NCBI RefSeq assembly: GCF_020829665.1
Contig: NZ_JAIVFT010000011.1
Location: 1 to 64,000 of the forward strand
Direction: 5' to 3'
Length of the DNA: 64,000 nt
DNA from: Nostoc sp. CHAB 5824
GTDB taxonomy: Bacteria > Cyanobacteriota > Cyanobacteriia > Cyanobacteriales > Nostocaceae
The position numbers and the translations under genes are program-made. Positions 1 through 10,200 of this stretch are shown one piece after another (position 1 is the stretch's first letter; every line of letters begins with the position of its first letter). The notes below the pieces were generated by a model that saw nothing but the letters and a program-made list of their open reading frames with translations, searched no databases and had not been told where the DNA came from.

Positions 1-1
1 C

Positions 2-169
2 ACAGAAAGATTGTGGACAATAGTAGATGAACCAATCGCCAATCAATCGTTTGCAACTCTTGATGATTTGGAAGAAGTTTTATTTGAGCGATGCCAATCT
101 CTGCTCCAACAGCAAGATTTGATTCAAGGATTAACTGGTTTTCATTGGTGGATTCAAATTGGAGTTTAA
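2..169 (+). CDS. IS630-type transposase, C-terminal end (cut by window edge)
   Basis: An open frame enters from the left edge and stops at 167-169, giving 55 residues. It contains the run LDDLEEVLFERCQ followed by a terminal GFHWW block. This is typical of the C-terminus of cyanobacterial IS630/Tc1-mariner transposases, where a DDE domain ends in a helical tail. The DDE catalytic residues would lie upstream and cannot be seen, so activity cannot be judged. Sequence just after the stop (about 176-200, TAATTACCCGGACATGATAT) may be the right terminal inverted repeat, but the left partner is outside the window. Family assignment is from memory of the tail sequence. Confidence 0.7.
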   Translation, partial: TERLWTIVDEPIANQSFATLDDLEEVLFERCQSLLQQQDLIQGLTGFHWWIQIGV

Positions 170-237
170 TCGTAACTAATTACCCGGACATGATATAACA
201 TCCCCTCTTTGCAATGCGAAGAGGGGTAGGGGTGAGG

Positions 238-1971
238 TTACGCCGGATAAATCCGTAAGCGGCGATTTGGTTCTTCACCAAAACTATGCGACTTGAGGCG
301 ATAATGTTCTACCAACTCATGTTGCATTTTGCGGACTTGGGAAGAACGTGGCAATAATTCGACTGGCTGTCCTTTAGGAATCACAATTTGCTCTACAGCA
401 AGTCTGGCTTCTTCAAGAGCATCCATCTCATCATCGCTACCATTGTGCAAAAACAGTTGCAATTCTAGGTCATCGGCCATCTCTGGGTCATCAATGTTCA
501 GCAACCGTCGCAAGCCACGGGTAATTTGGGGAATGGTGCTGGACTTAATTACGTGGATGGGTACATGACGAGCTTTGGCCATTTGGCGTAATTTGGCGTG
601 GTTTTTGACGTGCGATCGCAGTGCTAAAATTGCATCAGCACTATCTATATCTTTTGTCAATACCACGGGTAACGTTAACACGCTAATTACCTGTTCCAGT
701 TGGTGGCGGCTAACGCCATAGGGGTAAACGTGCAATGGCAAATCTTCACCATTGGGCCCTGGCGCTCTTGTAGCAGCATCCAAATCAATGCTTTCAGAAT
801 AATTGAACGATTCATCCAGCAAACGGTCAAATTCACTGCGTCCAGTTACCCGCTCTACAGGCAATTGCGGCAGTGCTACCATTTGTCCAGATGAACGCCA
901 GCCATTAGCCTGCCGTGCTGGTGGGAAAGATTCCTCTACTGTCCCTAGCTGTCCACCGCGACCGTTGACAACAGCTAACTGCCTTGTAACAGCGATTTTG
1001 CCTTGGTCATCAACGGTTCTTGTTTGTGGGGTAGGTTGACGCCCCCGTAACAGATTATCTACGGTGTCAGCAACACTTTCGTGTATTGTCCAGCGTTGGC
1101 GTTCTAACATTTCCACAGCAATCTCGAAGGTAGGAGGGGCTTTCCGCTCCAAAACAGTTTTTTGACTGCCCCGGCGTCTGGCTTCATCGTCTCCCAGTGT
1201 GACAGCTTGGATACCCCCAACTAAATCAGCCAGCGTGGGGTTTTTAATCAGATTTTCGATCTGATTCCCGTGGGCAGTACCTACTAACTGTACACCCCGT
1301 TCCGCAATGGTACGAGCCGCTAAAGCTTCCAGTTCTGTGCCAATTTCATCAATGACGATGACTTCTGGCATGTGGTTTTCCACTGCCTCAATCATCACCT
1401 GATGCTGTTGATCTGGATGAGCCACTTGCATCCGCCGAGCGCGACCAATGGCAGGGTGAGCAACATCACCATCCCCAGCTATTTCGTTGGAGGTGTCAAT
1501 AATCACCACTCGCTTTTGCAGATCATCTGCCAAAACACGAGCAATTTCCCGTAAAGCAGTAGTTTTGCCCACGCCTGGACGCCCCAGCATGAGAATCGAT
1601 TTACCAGTTTCTACCAAATCGCGGATCATGCCAATGGTTCCGAATACCGCTCGACCAACGCGACAGGTCAAGCCAATAATCTTACCCGTGCGGTTGCGGA
1701 TGGCGCTGATCCGATGCAAAGTTTGCTCAATTCCTGCCCGATTATCTCCGCCAAAGATTCCGACTCGTTGAATGCAATCATCTATCTGTTCTTGAGTAAC
1801 GGGTACTTCGCTCAGATACTCAGCTTGATTGGGAAAGCGAGCCTCTGGGCGACGACCCAAATCCAAGACCACTTCTACTAAACTATCTTGTTTGGGATGA
1901 CTCTCTAGTACTTGTCGCAGGTCTTGGGGCAAAATGTCTAATAACTTTTGGAGATCGTCTGTAATCGTCAT
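238..1971 (-). CDS. Ycf45-type AAA ATPase with C-terminal nucleic-acid-binding domain
   Basis: Predicted 577-residue P-loop ATPase of the Ycf45/SpoIIIAA-like family, conserved in cyanobacteria and some plastids; its exact role is not established. Walker A is GRPGVGKTT, followed by VVIIDTSNEIAGDGD and the Walker B-like VIVIDEIGTELEA. The C-terminal third is a low-similarity linker, then a predicted R3H-type single-strand nucleic-acid-binding segment. The frame is open upstream to 2103, but that would overlap ldpA and adds an atypical N-terminus. I prefer the ATG at 1971, where the family's usual MTITDDLQ start occurs; this leaves about 97 bases after ldpA. It follows ldpA on the same strand and may be co-transcribed. 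Confidence 0.88.
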   Translation of the reverse strand: MTITDDLQKLLDILPQDLRQVLESHPKQDSLVEVVLDLGRRPEARFPNQAEYLSEVPVTQEQIDDCIQRVGIFGGDNRAGIEQTLHRISAIRNRTGKIIGLTCRVGRAVFGTIGMIRDLVETGKSILMLGRPGVGKTTALREIARVLADDLQKRVVIIDTSNEIAGDGDVAHPAIGRARRMQVAHPDQQHQVMIEAVENHMPEVIVIDEIGTELEALAARTIAERGVQLVGTAHGNQIENLIKNPTLADLVGGIQAVTLGDDEARRRGSQKTVLERKAPPTFEIAVEMLERQRWTIHESVADTVDNLLRGRQPTPQTRTVDDQGKIAVTRQLAVVNGRGGQLGTVEESFPPARQANGWRSSGQMVALPQLPVERVTGRSEFDRLLDESFNYSESIDLDAATRAPGPNGEDLPLHVYPYGVSRHQLEQVISVLTLPVVLTKDIDSADAILALRSHVKNHAKLRQMAKARHVPIHVIKSSTIPQITRGLRRLLNIDDPEMADDLELQLFLHNGSDDEMDALEEARLAVEQIVIPKGQPVELLPRSSQVRKMQHELVEHYRLKSHSFGEEPNRRLRIYPA

Positions 1972-2068
1972 GCTTTCTATGGTGACGTTTTTAGAGATAG
2001 CGAGGACATTTGCGTGCAGGAGAAGCCGCTCTGGGTAGTTTTCAAAGAACGAGCGATTAGCGCTCCTG

Positions 2069-3217
2069 CTATGACTTGATCTGGGAAACGAGAGAATGGG
2101 CAAGTTCTACAGCTTGCCAAAGTAATACATCATCTTCTTCTAGGCGAACAGCCGCCTTCACATTGGTGTTACTTACCTCCTTATTTTCTAACTGTTCGAG
2201 AATTGGTGACAGCAGTACACGGGCGTAGCTACCGTAGGCGACCCCGGAAATGGAGGAGGGGGGGCAGGGGGTAGGGGGCAGGGGGAAAATTTCTTCTCCT
2301 CTGCCCCCCGCCCCCTGCTCCCTTGCCTCTTTGAGCAGTCCCATTGCCTTTAACTTAGAAATGGTATAGCTATTAGTGCCGCCTGCTAACTGCACATATC
2401 CCGGTAACTTAGCTGCCAAAACTTTTTGCCCTAATTTCACCGAGGCTATTGTAGTGCCATCGCCAATATCACCACTCATGGGACGACCGTCGGTTTGCCA
2501 AATTAAAGCACTCTTGAGTGGGGTAATCAGGTCATATACTCCTCTTAGGTAGTCAATCATCCCCTCGCCATCGGGACAGCTAATGGCTAGTAACTTTAGT
2601 TTATCGGCCCACGGTAAAATTGCTTGCCATAATTGCTGAAATTCTGCCAATCGCCCTACTTTTGTATGGATTTCTACGGCATCTACTCCCGTTGACATTA
2701 CCAATGGCGCGATCGCTCCCGGCGTTGACATATATGAACTTGTATCAATTATATCGTATGGACAAACTGGTATACAACGACCGCAGCCATAGCACTTTTG
2801 TGACAATACTCCCGAAAAGTCTTCTTTTATACTGTTAAACACGATTGCTTGTGCCGGACAAATCCGTTCACAGGGTCTAGGGCAGTCTGTAGGACACTCA
2901 GTAGGATTAAATTCTGCTTTCCGAAAATGGGGGTCTTCTCCATCGTTCAGGCTGACCATCAAAAAGGGTGAGTTGCCTTTGTAGTCAAAGCCTCGCTTTT
3001 GGGCATCCTTAGCAAGAGTTCTGGCTACTTGTAGCGCTGCTTGCGCCGCTGCAATCACCGCTGGATCAGCTGCGACATCTATACAGTCAGCGCCCGCCAA
3101 AGTATAGGCTAACGTTAAACTTCTGACTGCCGGCAAATGCTGGAGGCTGGCTCCGCAGATAAGCTTGAACCAGTCACCTTGTTTGAGAGATTGTAAAGGG
3201 GCGAACAGATCAGTCAC
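2069..3217 (-). CDS. ldpA: LdpA, iron-sulfur protein of the circadian input pathway
   Basis: Predicted 382-residue LdpA (light-dependent period) protein. In Synechococcus this family senses redox state and modulates circadian period. The N-terminal part (1-105) is the LdpA-specific domain. Two cysteine clusters follow: CPTDCPRPCERICP around residue 107 and CYGCGRCIPVCP around 141. Together these form two 4Fe-4S ferredoxin-type sites, and all expected cysteines are present. The C-terminal half is the conserved LdpA C-domain. It is interrupted near residues 298-325 by a Gly/Pro-rich stretch encoded by a G-rich inverted repeat, which looks like an acquired insertion. ycf45 lies downstream on the same strand. 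Confidence 0.9.
   Translation of the reverse strand: MTDLFAPLQSLKQGDWFKLICGASLQHLPAVRSLTLAYTLAGADCIDVAADPAVIAAAQAALQVARTLAKDAQKRGFDYKGNSPFLMVSLNDGEDPHFRKAEFNPTECPTDCPRPCERICPAQAIVFNSIKEDFSGVLSQKCYGCGRCIPVCPYDIIDTSSYMSTPGAIAPLVMSTGVDAVEIHTKVGRLAEFQQLWQAILPWADKLKLLAISCPDGEGMIDYLRGVYDLITPLKSALIWQTDGRPMSGDIGDGTTIASVKLGQKVLAAKLPGYVQLAGGTNSYTISKLKAMGLLKEAREQGAGGRGEEIFPLPPTPCPPSSISGVAYGSYARVLLSPILEQLENKEVSNTNVKAAVRLEEDDVLLWQAVELAHSLVSQIKS
2252..2329. repeat. G-rich inverted repeat inserted in frame in ldpA
   Basis: Runs of GGGGGCAGGGGG are followed about 30 bases later by CCCCCCGCCCCCTGC, so the stretch can fold into a hairpin. It encodes a low-complexity Gly/Glu then Pro/Cys segment not expected in LdpA. 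Similar GGGGCAG tracts occur in intergenic DNA of this window (for example near 32455 and 52355), which supports a repeat origin. Confidence 0.6.
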
Positions 3218-3640
3218 ACTTCTATTATGCGTTTATGCAACTAAAAATAGTAGTTTGTGATCAAGAAAAAGTCCGGATTTCCTGATTCAGGGTTTAGCGA
3301 TGGGATTGGGCATAGGGCATAAGAGAATGAAAAATGGTGAAGGCAAAACTGATCCATGAAAATTTGTACCGACGGTTCATGATGCTATTAAGCGGATGCA
3401 GCTAATGCGCGTCTAAAGTATATAAACACTCTCGATGGTCGTTAACTGTTGACTGTTGACGGGTTTTCAGTCATCAGTCATCAGTCATTAGGTAAATGTA
3501 CAATATTATTTGCGTAACAGCTTAGAACAACAGCAGGAACGTTGGCTAAATTTTCAAAAAGAAAGTCACTAACCCCGCTCTGAAATACAAGACTATAAAA
3601 GTGTCTTATTATGCGGAGTATGGAAACGAGATTTTCTTAC
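3218..3640. other. Intergenic region with a dispersed repeat
   Basis: No gene is visible between the ldpA start and the end of the REC-histidine kinase gene. It holds a copy of the repeat containing GCGCGTCTAAAGTATATAAA (3400-3525) and a short run of TCATCAG heptamers. The promoter of the leftward ldpA-ycf45 pair should lie just right of 3217; no clear -35/-10 pair stands out. Confidence 0.5.
3400..3525. repeat. Dispersed repeat, TAAGCTG...CAGCTTA family (copy 1)
   Basis: Shares long stretches with 39457-39555: the opening GCGCGTCTAAAGTATATAAA, a middle ACTGTTGACTGTTGAC, and an ending GCGTAACAGCTTA. A diverged third copy is at 54511-54637 in the opposite orientation. Its ends form an imperfect inverted repeat, as in a miniature non-autonomous element. 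Confidence 0.65.
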
Positions 3641-5167
3641 CTAACGCTGAGGTTGCTCGATGGGAATTTCGATTACAAACTCTGCTCCTTGCCCAACAAG
3701 AGAAGTGCAGGTAATATTTCCTCGGTGTTTTTGTACGATAATCTGATAGCTAATGGATAATCCTAGCCCACTACCTTTGCCCACAGATTTTGTGGTAAAA
3801 AATGGGTCAAATAAACGCGATCGCAACGACTCTTCTATGCCTTGACCATTATCTGCGATCGCAATTTTGACCATATTCAAGTCTGTCACCTCTGTATGAA
3901 TCCGAATTTGGGGAGTGGGCAGGAGCCACTGCGGTCTTCTCTCAAGGGGAGACGCCAAGGGCGATAGCGCAGCGTTACCGAGTCCGCGTCCCTTGCGCGT
4001 CTCGTAAAGAACGTCTGGGATTTCCCCAAGTCGAGGAGGCGGTGCAGTCTTCTCGCAAGGGGAGATGCCCGCCGTAGGATGCCCGAAGGGCTGTAGGGCG
4101 ATGGGGTCTTTCCAAATAGAGCAACTGCCGTCAAGCGGCGTTAGGGGGTAGGGAGCAGGAGATTGATTTCCCACTCTCTCTTCTATTGCATCAATAGCAT
4201 TATTCAACAAATGCATAAATACTTGGTTTAATTCACTTGCATAACAAGTGACTAGAGGCAAGTTACCATAATCTTTCACTACAACAATTTCGGGATGGTC
4301 TGCTGCTTCCCTGAGCCTATGTTGTAACATCACCAAAGTGTTTTCGATGTCTTCATGGATATTTACCCGCTTCATTTCTGCTTCATCATGTCGAGAAAAG
4401 TGTTGTAGCGCTAATATAATTTCCCGAATGCGATCAGATCCTCTATACATTGCACCTATCAGGTTTTGCAAATCCGTAATCATAAAATTCAGGTCTATAT
4501 CTTTGGCTATTTGCTGAATTATTGGTGTGGGCTTGGGATATTCCTGTTGATAGACCTCAATCAGATTCACTAAGTCTTGCACATATTGACCAGCATATTG
4601 GAGATTCCCATAAATAAAACTTATAGGGTTATTAATCTCATGAGCAAGCCCAGCCACTAACTGTCCCAGCGCCACCATCTTTTCGTTCTGAATCTGTTTA
4701 ACTTGAGAGGCTTTCAAGTTGTCAAGAGCTTGTTGGAGTAAAAAGTTTTTTTCTTGCAGTTTAACTTGGAGCAAACGTAAATTAATCTGATTTTCAATTC
4801 GCAACACAACCTCTGCCCCATGAAAAGGTTTTGCAATATAATCTACGCCACCAACATCAAAGGCTTTTACCTTATCTACAACATCATCCAGGGCGCTAAT
4901 AAAAATTACTGGGACTTCACAAGTTTTATCATCAGCTTTAAGTTGTTGACAAACTTGATAGCCATCCATATCTGGCATATTGATATCCAGCAAAATCACA
5001 TCTGGCAAAACCATTTGACACGCAGTCAGTGCCATTTTACCGTTTAAGGCTTTGCGAACTTCAAAACCTTGTGCAGTCAACATCGCCGATAAAAGCCGCA
5101 AATTATCTGGCGTATCATCGACCACCAAGATATTTCTTTTTTGATGGTTAGTTTGATTGAAATGCAT
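3641..5167 (-). CDS. REC-histidine kinase (response regulator fused to sensor kinase)
   Basis: A 508-residue cytoplasmic protein. The N-terminal receiver domain (about 12-130) has acidic DD near 17-18, phospho-acceptor D61 and conserved K113. A short coiled coil (130-165) leads to a HisKA-type domain with H176 in the motif AHEINNP, then an HATPase_c domain with N-box NNAIDA and G-boxes DNGQG and GKGSGLGLS. Between N-box and G1 box lies a roughly 90-residue insertion encoded by repeat DNA (3908-4175), while the kinase motifs on both sides remain in frame. The receiver is closely similar to that of the neighbouring GGDEF-EAL protein, suggesting duplication. Its input is probably a partner kinase such as the hybrid kinase upstream. 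Confidence 0.88.
   Translation of the reverse strand: MHFNQTNHQKRNILVVDDTPDNLRLLSAMLTAQGFEVRKALNGKMALTACQMVLPDVILLDINMPDMDGYQVCQQLKADDKTCEVPVIFISALDDVVDKVKAFDVGGVDYIAKPFHGAEVVLRIENQINLRLLQVKLQEKNFLLQQALDNLKASQVKQIQNEKMVALGQLVAGLAHEINNPISFIYGNLQYAGQYVQDLVNLIEVYQQEYPKPTPIIQQIAKDIDLNFMITDLQNLIGAMYRGSDRIREIILALQHFSRHDEAEMKRVNIHEDIENTLVMLQHRLREAADHPEIVVVKDYGNLPLVTCYASELNQVFMHLLNNAIDAIEERVGNQSPAPYPLTPLDGSCSIWKDPIALQPFGHPTAGISPCEKTAPPPRLGEIPDVLYETRKGRGLGNAALSPLASPLERRPQWLLPTPQIRIHTEVTDLNMVKIAIADNGQGIEESLRSRLFDPFFTTKSVGKGSGLGLSISYQIIVQKHRGNITCTSLVGQGAEFVIEIPIEQPQR
3908..4175. repeat. Palindromic repeat inserted in frame in a histidine kinase
   Basis: Bases 3922-3976 match the reverse complement of 62013-62067 at all but about two positions, and the similarity continues through a GACGTTCT/ACTTGGGGAAA stretch. 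The second locus is intergenic, so this is a dispersed repeat. The flanks GGGGAGTGGGCAGG and GGGTAGGGAGCAGG resemble G-rich element borders. The inserted reading frame has no stop on the kinase strand. Confidence 0.75.
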
Positions 5168-5436
5168 TATATATCAAAAGCTATGTTTGTAACAATTAAG
5201 AATAGTAAATATTTATTTGAAATAATCCTGAAAATTTTTTATCGACTTCATCAAAATACTTGTATTTATAGTTTAGCTCTCACAGTGCTTGGAGAGTTTT
5301 ACAGACTACCACAGCTATTAGTTAATTATTAGCTTTGCGAATTTGATAGCCCGCTTACAGCAGTATAGTAGATAATCTAAGCAGATTATCTAGCCAAGCG
5401 TCAAAAATGAAATTTTTCCCAGGTGCTGTTTGATAG

Positions 5437-7272
5437 CTACCATTGAGGTGCTGCGGCAAGTAACTTAATAACCAATTGCTGTTCTATGGGTTTAGAAAAC
5501 AGATATCCTTGAGCAAAATTACAGTTTAAACTTCTCAATTGGGCTAATTGTTCTTGTGTTTCGACACCTTCAGCGATCGCACTCATACCCATTGAGTTAG
5601 CAATGCCAATCATTGCTGGTACTAGTCCCATATTTTCTTTGTTTTCCTGCATACGTTTAACGAAAGATTTATCAATTTTAAGTGCATTCAAAGGAAAACT
5701 GTGCAAGTAGCTCAAAGAAGAATATCCTGTACCAAAGTCATCCATAATTAACTTGATTTTTCGTTGCTTTAGTTTTTGAAGAATTATTTTAATTGCATTA
5801 GTATTTTCCATAATTACACTTTCTGTAATTTCTAGTTCTAAGTATGCAGGATTTATTTTACTTTCATAAATTATTTGGTCAATTTGATCTACCAAATTAG
5901 GCTGTGAAAATAATCGTGCGCTCAAATTGACACTGATGGTTAGAGGTTCTGGTGTCAGCGGATAATGTTGCCAGATGCTCAGTTGATGACAAGCTGACTG
6001 TAATACCCAAGTATTGATAGCATTAATCAAACCTGTTTCTTCTGCCACAGGAATAAATTCTGTGGGAGCAACCAGACCGCGAATCGGATGTTGCCAGCGC
6101 ACCAAGGCTTCAAATCCAGAAATTCTGCCTGTAGTCAGGGAAACAATTGGCTGATAATAAACGAGGAATTCTTGTCTTTCAACAGCCCTTCGCAGGTCAT
6201 TTTCTAACTCTAAAAGTTGAATAGCTTCCTGATGCATCGCTGGATTGAAAACGTGATATTTGGCTCTTCCTTGAGCTTTGGCCCGATACATTGCCGTATC
6301 AGCATCCCGCAATAAATACTCTGGGCGATCGTAATCTTTATTGCCCCAACTAATACCAATACTGGCATTCATAAATACTTCATATCTTGACAGTTTAAAA
6401 GCGAGTGATAGCTGTTGCAGAATCCGTTCAGCAACTTGGATTGCTATATTGATATCTGTAATATTTTCTAAGAGAATTGCAAATTCGTCACCGCCTAATC
6501 GCGCTAGAGTATGAATAGGTGTCAGACATGCTTGTAGGCGACGAGCGATGGCTATCAGCAATTCATCTCCTACTAGATGTCCAAGAGAATCATTGATAAC
6601 TTTGAAGCGATCGCAGTCCAAAAAAAGGAGAGCAAACTGATAACTAGATTCTTGTTTCGCCCGATTGAGAGCGTTTTCTAATCGCCTGATAAACAAAACT
6701 CGGTTTGGTAATCCAGTCAGTGAATCATGCAATGCTATCTCTAGCAATTGACTTTGCAATTTTTGGCGGGAATTGATTTCTTTCTGGAGTTTTTGTAGGG
6801 CTTTTTCTAGCTCCCCAGTTCGTTCTTTTACTCGATGTTCTAGTTCGACATTTAGTTTCAAGATTTCTAATCGCGCCGACCTCAATGCCAGTTGATTTTG
6901 CACGCGCACTATAACTTCTTGAAACTCAAAAGGTTTGGTGATGTAGTCAACACCACCCATCTTAAAGGCTTTAACTTTGTCAAAAACATCATCTAAAGCG
7001 CTAATAAAAATCACCGGAATATCGGCTGTTAGCTCCCAAGCTTTAAAGGTTTGACAAATTTCATAGCCATCTACTTCTGGCATCATAATATCAAGTAGAA
7101 TCAAATCCGGTAATACTGTTTGAGTTGCTGTCAGTGCCATTTGCCAGTTCAAGGCTTTACGAACGTTATACCCTTCCCTTGTCAATATGGAGGATAAAAC
7201 CCGGAGGTTGTCCGCCATATCGTCAATGATCAAAATATCTTTTTTATTAGGGTCTAAATGCTCGTAATTCAT
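5437..7272 (-). CDS. REC-GGDEF-EAL protein (cyclic-di-GMP cyclase/phosphodiesterase)
   Basis: A 611-residue cytoplasmic regulator. Receiver domain about 10-130 with phospho-acceptor D61; coiled coil about 135-175; GGDEF domain with intact GGDEF at 260-264; EAL domain with intact EAL at 388-390, followed by the DDFGTGYSSL motif. Both active sites are therefore intact by motif. The RxxD inhibitory site expected nine residues before GGDEF is missing (the sequence there is TPIH), so product inhibition may be absent. Which activity dominates cannot be told. Its start overlaps the stop of the upstream hybrid kinase by 4 bases, so the two are almost surely translationally coupled and functionally linked. 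Confidence 0.92.
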   Translation of the reverse strand: MNYEHLDPNKKDILIIDDMADNLRVLSSILTREGYNVRKALNWQMALTATQTVLPDLILLDIMMPEVDGYEICQTFKAWELTADIPVIFISALDDVFDKVKAFKMGGVDYITKPFEFQEVIVRVQNQLALRSARLEILKLNVELEHRVKERTGELEKALQKLQKEINSRQKLQSQLLEIALHDSLTGLPNRVLFIRRLENALNRAKQESSYQFALLFLDCDRFKVINDSLGHLVGDELLIAIARRLQACLTPIHTLARLGGDEFAILLENITDINIAIQVAERILQQLSLAFKLSRYEVFMNASIGISWGNKDYDRPEYLLRDADTAMYRAKAQGRAKYHVFNPAMHQEAIQLLELENDLRRAVERQEFLVYYQPIVSLTTGRISGFEALVRWQHPIRGLVAPTEFIPVAEETGLINAINTWVLQSACHQLSIWQHYPLTPEPLTISVNLSARLFSQPNLVDQIDQIIYESKINPAYLELEITESVIMENTNAIKIILQKLKQRKIKLIMDDFGTGYSSLSYLHSFPLNALKIDKSFVKRMQENKENMGLVPAMIGIANSMGMSAIAEGVETQEQLAQLRSLNCNFAQGYLFSKPIEQQLVIKLLAAAPQW

Positions 7273-10200
7273 TCTACGTTTGTTTTAGTCAATTCCATGA
7301 TTTTCTCAAACTGGTAGTTATTCGCTAAATCCCTGAGAACTTTGAAAACTTGACCATTATCTGATGGAATTTGTTTGAGTAACTCTAAAATCAGTTCATC
7401 GCTACAGCTGGCTGCGGCATAGTAAATATGTTGGAGCCACTCAGGTGACATTTGTGATAAACGGCTCAGGAGTTCGGCAACACTGACAAATATCTGTGGG
7501 GGTTGATCGACAACTGTTGTGTTTGTGGTTTCTACTTGGTTGGTATACTTTACACCCAGATGTTGGCTTAGTTTTTCCAATAATACTTCTTGTGTGAATG
7601 GCTTGCGTATAAAATCATCGCAGCCAATGGACAAAATTTTCTGGCGTTCTTCTTCAAAGGCGCTAGCAGTTAGGGCAATAATGATCGTGTGTGTATTGAA
7701 GCAACCCTGCCCTGCCCCAGAGAAGTTGTAAAGGGGAGCCAGGGTTGTTGGCGATCGCTTTATGAACGCACCAGAAGCATCGTTTCCCATGACACCAGTT
7801 GCTTCTAGAGTGGGAGATGCTGCGCGTAGCTGGCTTTTGAATAGGGGTATAACTTTGGGAACTTCGCAATCACCTGAATCAGGAAAACCTCCCGTAAGGT
7901 ACTGGTTCCCCGATGACACCAGCTGTTTCAATTTTGGGAACCTCAGCAACGTATTGGCTATCCCATGCCCTATTTGTTTAGCTTTAATTATTCTTGTCGC
8001 TTCGTAACCGTCCATAATCGGCATTCGCATATCCATAAAAATCAAGTGTGGTTGCCAAGATTCCCAATTAGCAACTGCTTCACTACCATCTGTAGCTTCT
8101 CTGACTTCAAAGCCAACAGATGTGAGAATTTTAACTAGCAACATCCGGCTTTCTTTGGAGTCGTCAACTACTAAGATGCGGTATGCTTTTTCAGTAGGTG
8201 CTAAAGTTAAAATTTGGGATTTAATTTGGTTTATCGGGATTTCTCTGGGGCAAGTTAGAGCAATTTGAACATCAAAGGCAAATGTACTACCGACGCCAGG
8301 CATACTGCTGACAGTAATATCTCCTCCCATCAGTTGCACGTATTTACGACTAATCGCTAAACCCAAGCCTGTCCCTTGTTGGGATTTTCTGCCGATTTCA
8401 GTTTGCTCAAAAGCTTCAAACAACAAGTCAATTTCTTGTAGGGTAATACCGCAGCCAGTGTCTTGTACCTCGAAAAAGAGATGAGGGGGATGAGGAAAAT
8501 TTTGCTCTCTCTGCTCTCCAGTTCCCCAGCCCCCATCCCCCAGTCTCACCCGTAGCGTCACCCTCCCAGTATTAGTAAATTTAATGGCATTTCCCAAAAG
8601 GTTGAGCAAAACTTGACACAGTTTATTTTCGTCCGTTTCTATGTACTTAGGAATGTTTTGTGCATATTCAAACACTAATTCTAAATTTTTAGATGCAGCA
8701 CGCAAGTGCAACATCTCTTCTAACTTCTTCAACACATGAATTAAGTCAAAGCTGCTGCTATTTAATGTGATTCTGCCAGCTTCGATTTTGGACATTTCTA
8801 GAATGTCGTTAATTAAGTTGAGTAGATGTTCGCCAGCACGATTAATAATTGCCAAGTTTTCTTGATGTTCCCCAGATAGCGAATAATCTCGGCTCATGAC
8901 TTGGGTAAAACCGAGAATGGCATTAAGTGGGGTACGCAGCTCGTGGCTCATGTTAGCAAGGAATTCGCTTTTGGCGAGGTTAGCGGCAGCGCTTCGCGCC
9001 GCTTCACGAACAGCTACTTGTTGTTCCTGTGCGGCAATTTTTTGCGATTGAATCAGTTCTTGTTGAGCGGTTTGCAGTTGCTCGATAGCTTGCTGGAACT
9101 CTTCAGTACGTTTTTTTACTTGAGTCTCTAGGGTGCGATTATATTCTGCTAATAACTTTTCTGCTTGTTTGCGTTGGGTGATATCAAAAAATGTGGCGAT
9201 CGCAAAAGCAAGATTTCCTGATTCATCATAAATTGGCTTTCCCAAAACTTCAATGGGAATAATCTTGCCAAAATAGCGAATTTCCATATCATCAATCCTG
9301 GCGCTTTCCCCAAGCAATGCTCTCAAAATCGGCAGGCGATCGCTGGGGTAAAGTTGATCTGTCTCGCTAAGGTAAGCTTGATATACCTCTGACAATTGTT
9401 CGGCGCTAACTTCTGCGATCGCTCCTTGACCAAGAATTTGCTGCCCAAGTTGATTTGTATAATAAGGTTCACCTTCAGCATCTATAATAAATACACCTAC
9501 TGGCATGGCTTCTAAAAATTGAGTCAGCCGACTCTGACTGTGAGATAGCGCCTCATTTAAGACTTGCATCTGAGCATTCTTTGCTGACAAAGTACTAAAG
9601 GATGCTTGGAGTTGCTTTGCCATAGTTTCAAATGACTTGGCTAGTTCCCCCAGTTCATCGGAACGCTGAATTTCTGGTATTTGCTCCCATTCACCTTTAG
9701 CAATTTTCTTAGCTAATGTATTTAATTGTAAAATCGGCTTAATTACCCACTGAGCAGTCAAAATTCCAATTATTATAGCCACTAAAAAAGCAACTATGCA
9801 CAGCAAAATGGTGATGCGGGTGTTGGCGTTAATTTGCCCCATAAATTCGCTTTCGGGAATCACCGCCACGATTAACCAATCTAAACCCAGCTCGTCCCTC
9901 CAACTTTTTACCTGCACAAAATAACGCATTCCATCGGCGGTAAAGTTTAGCTGTTGCTTCCCGACCATCAACTCAAGACTGCCAAAGCGTTTGATCAAAG
10001 ACTGGGTTGTGAGTCGAATTAAATAATTTTGACTGTCTAATGCTGATCGACGTTTTATTTGACCATTAATAATAGTATATGGTGGCTCGGTAGTAGAAGA
10101 AGCCACTATTAACCCGGAACGCTCTAAAATAAAAGTTTTACCCGATTTTTCGGTGTTTAAGTTGGCTAAAAAGTTGCTGATTTGTGACAATATCAAATCA

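Noticed and set aside
1972..2103. N-terminal extension of the Ycf45-type protein
   Set aside because: Overlaps ldpA and has atypical composition; the ATG at 1971 gives the usual family start.
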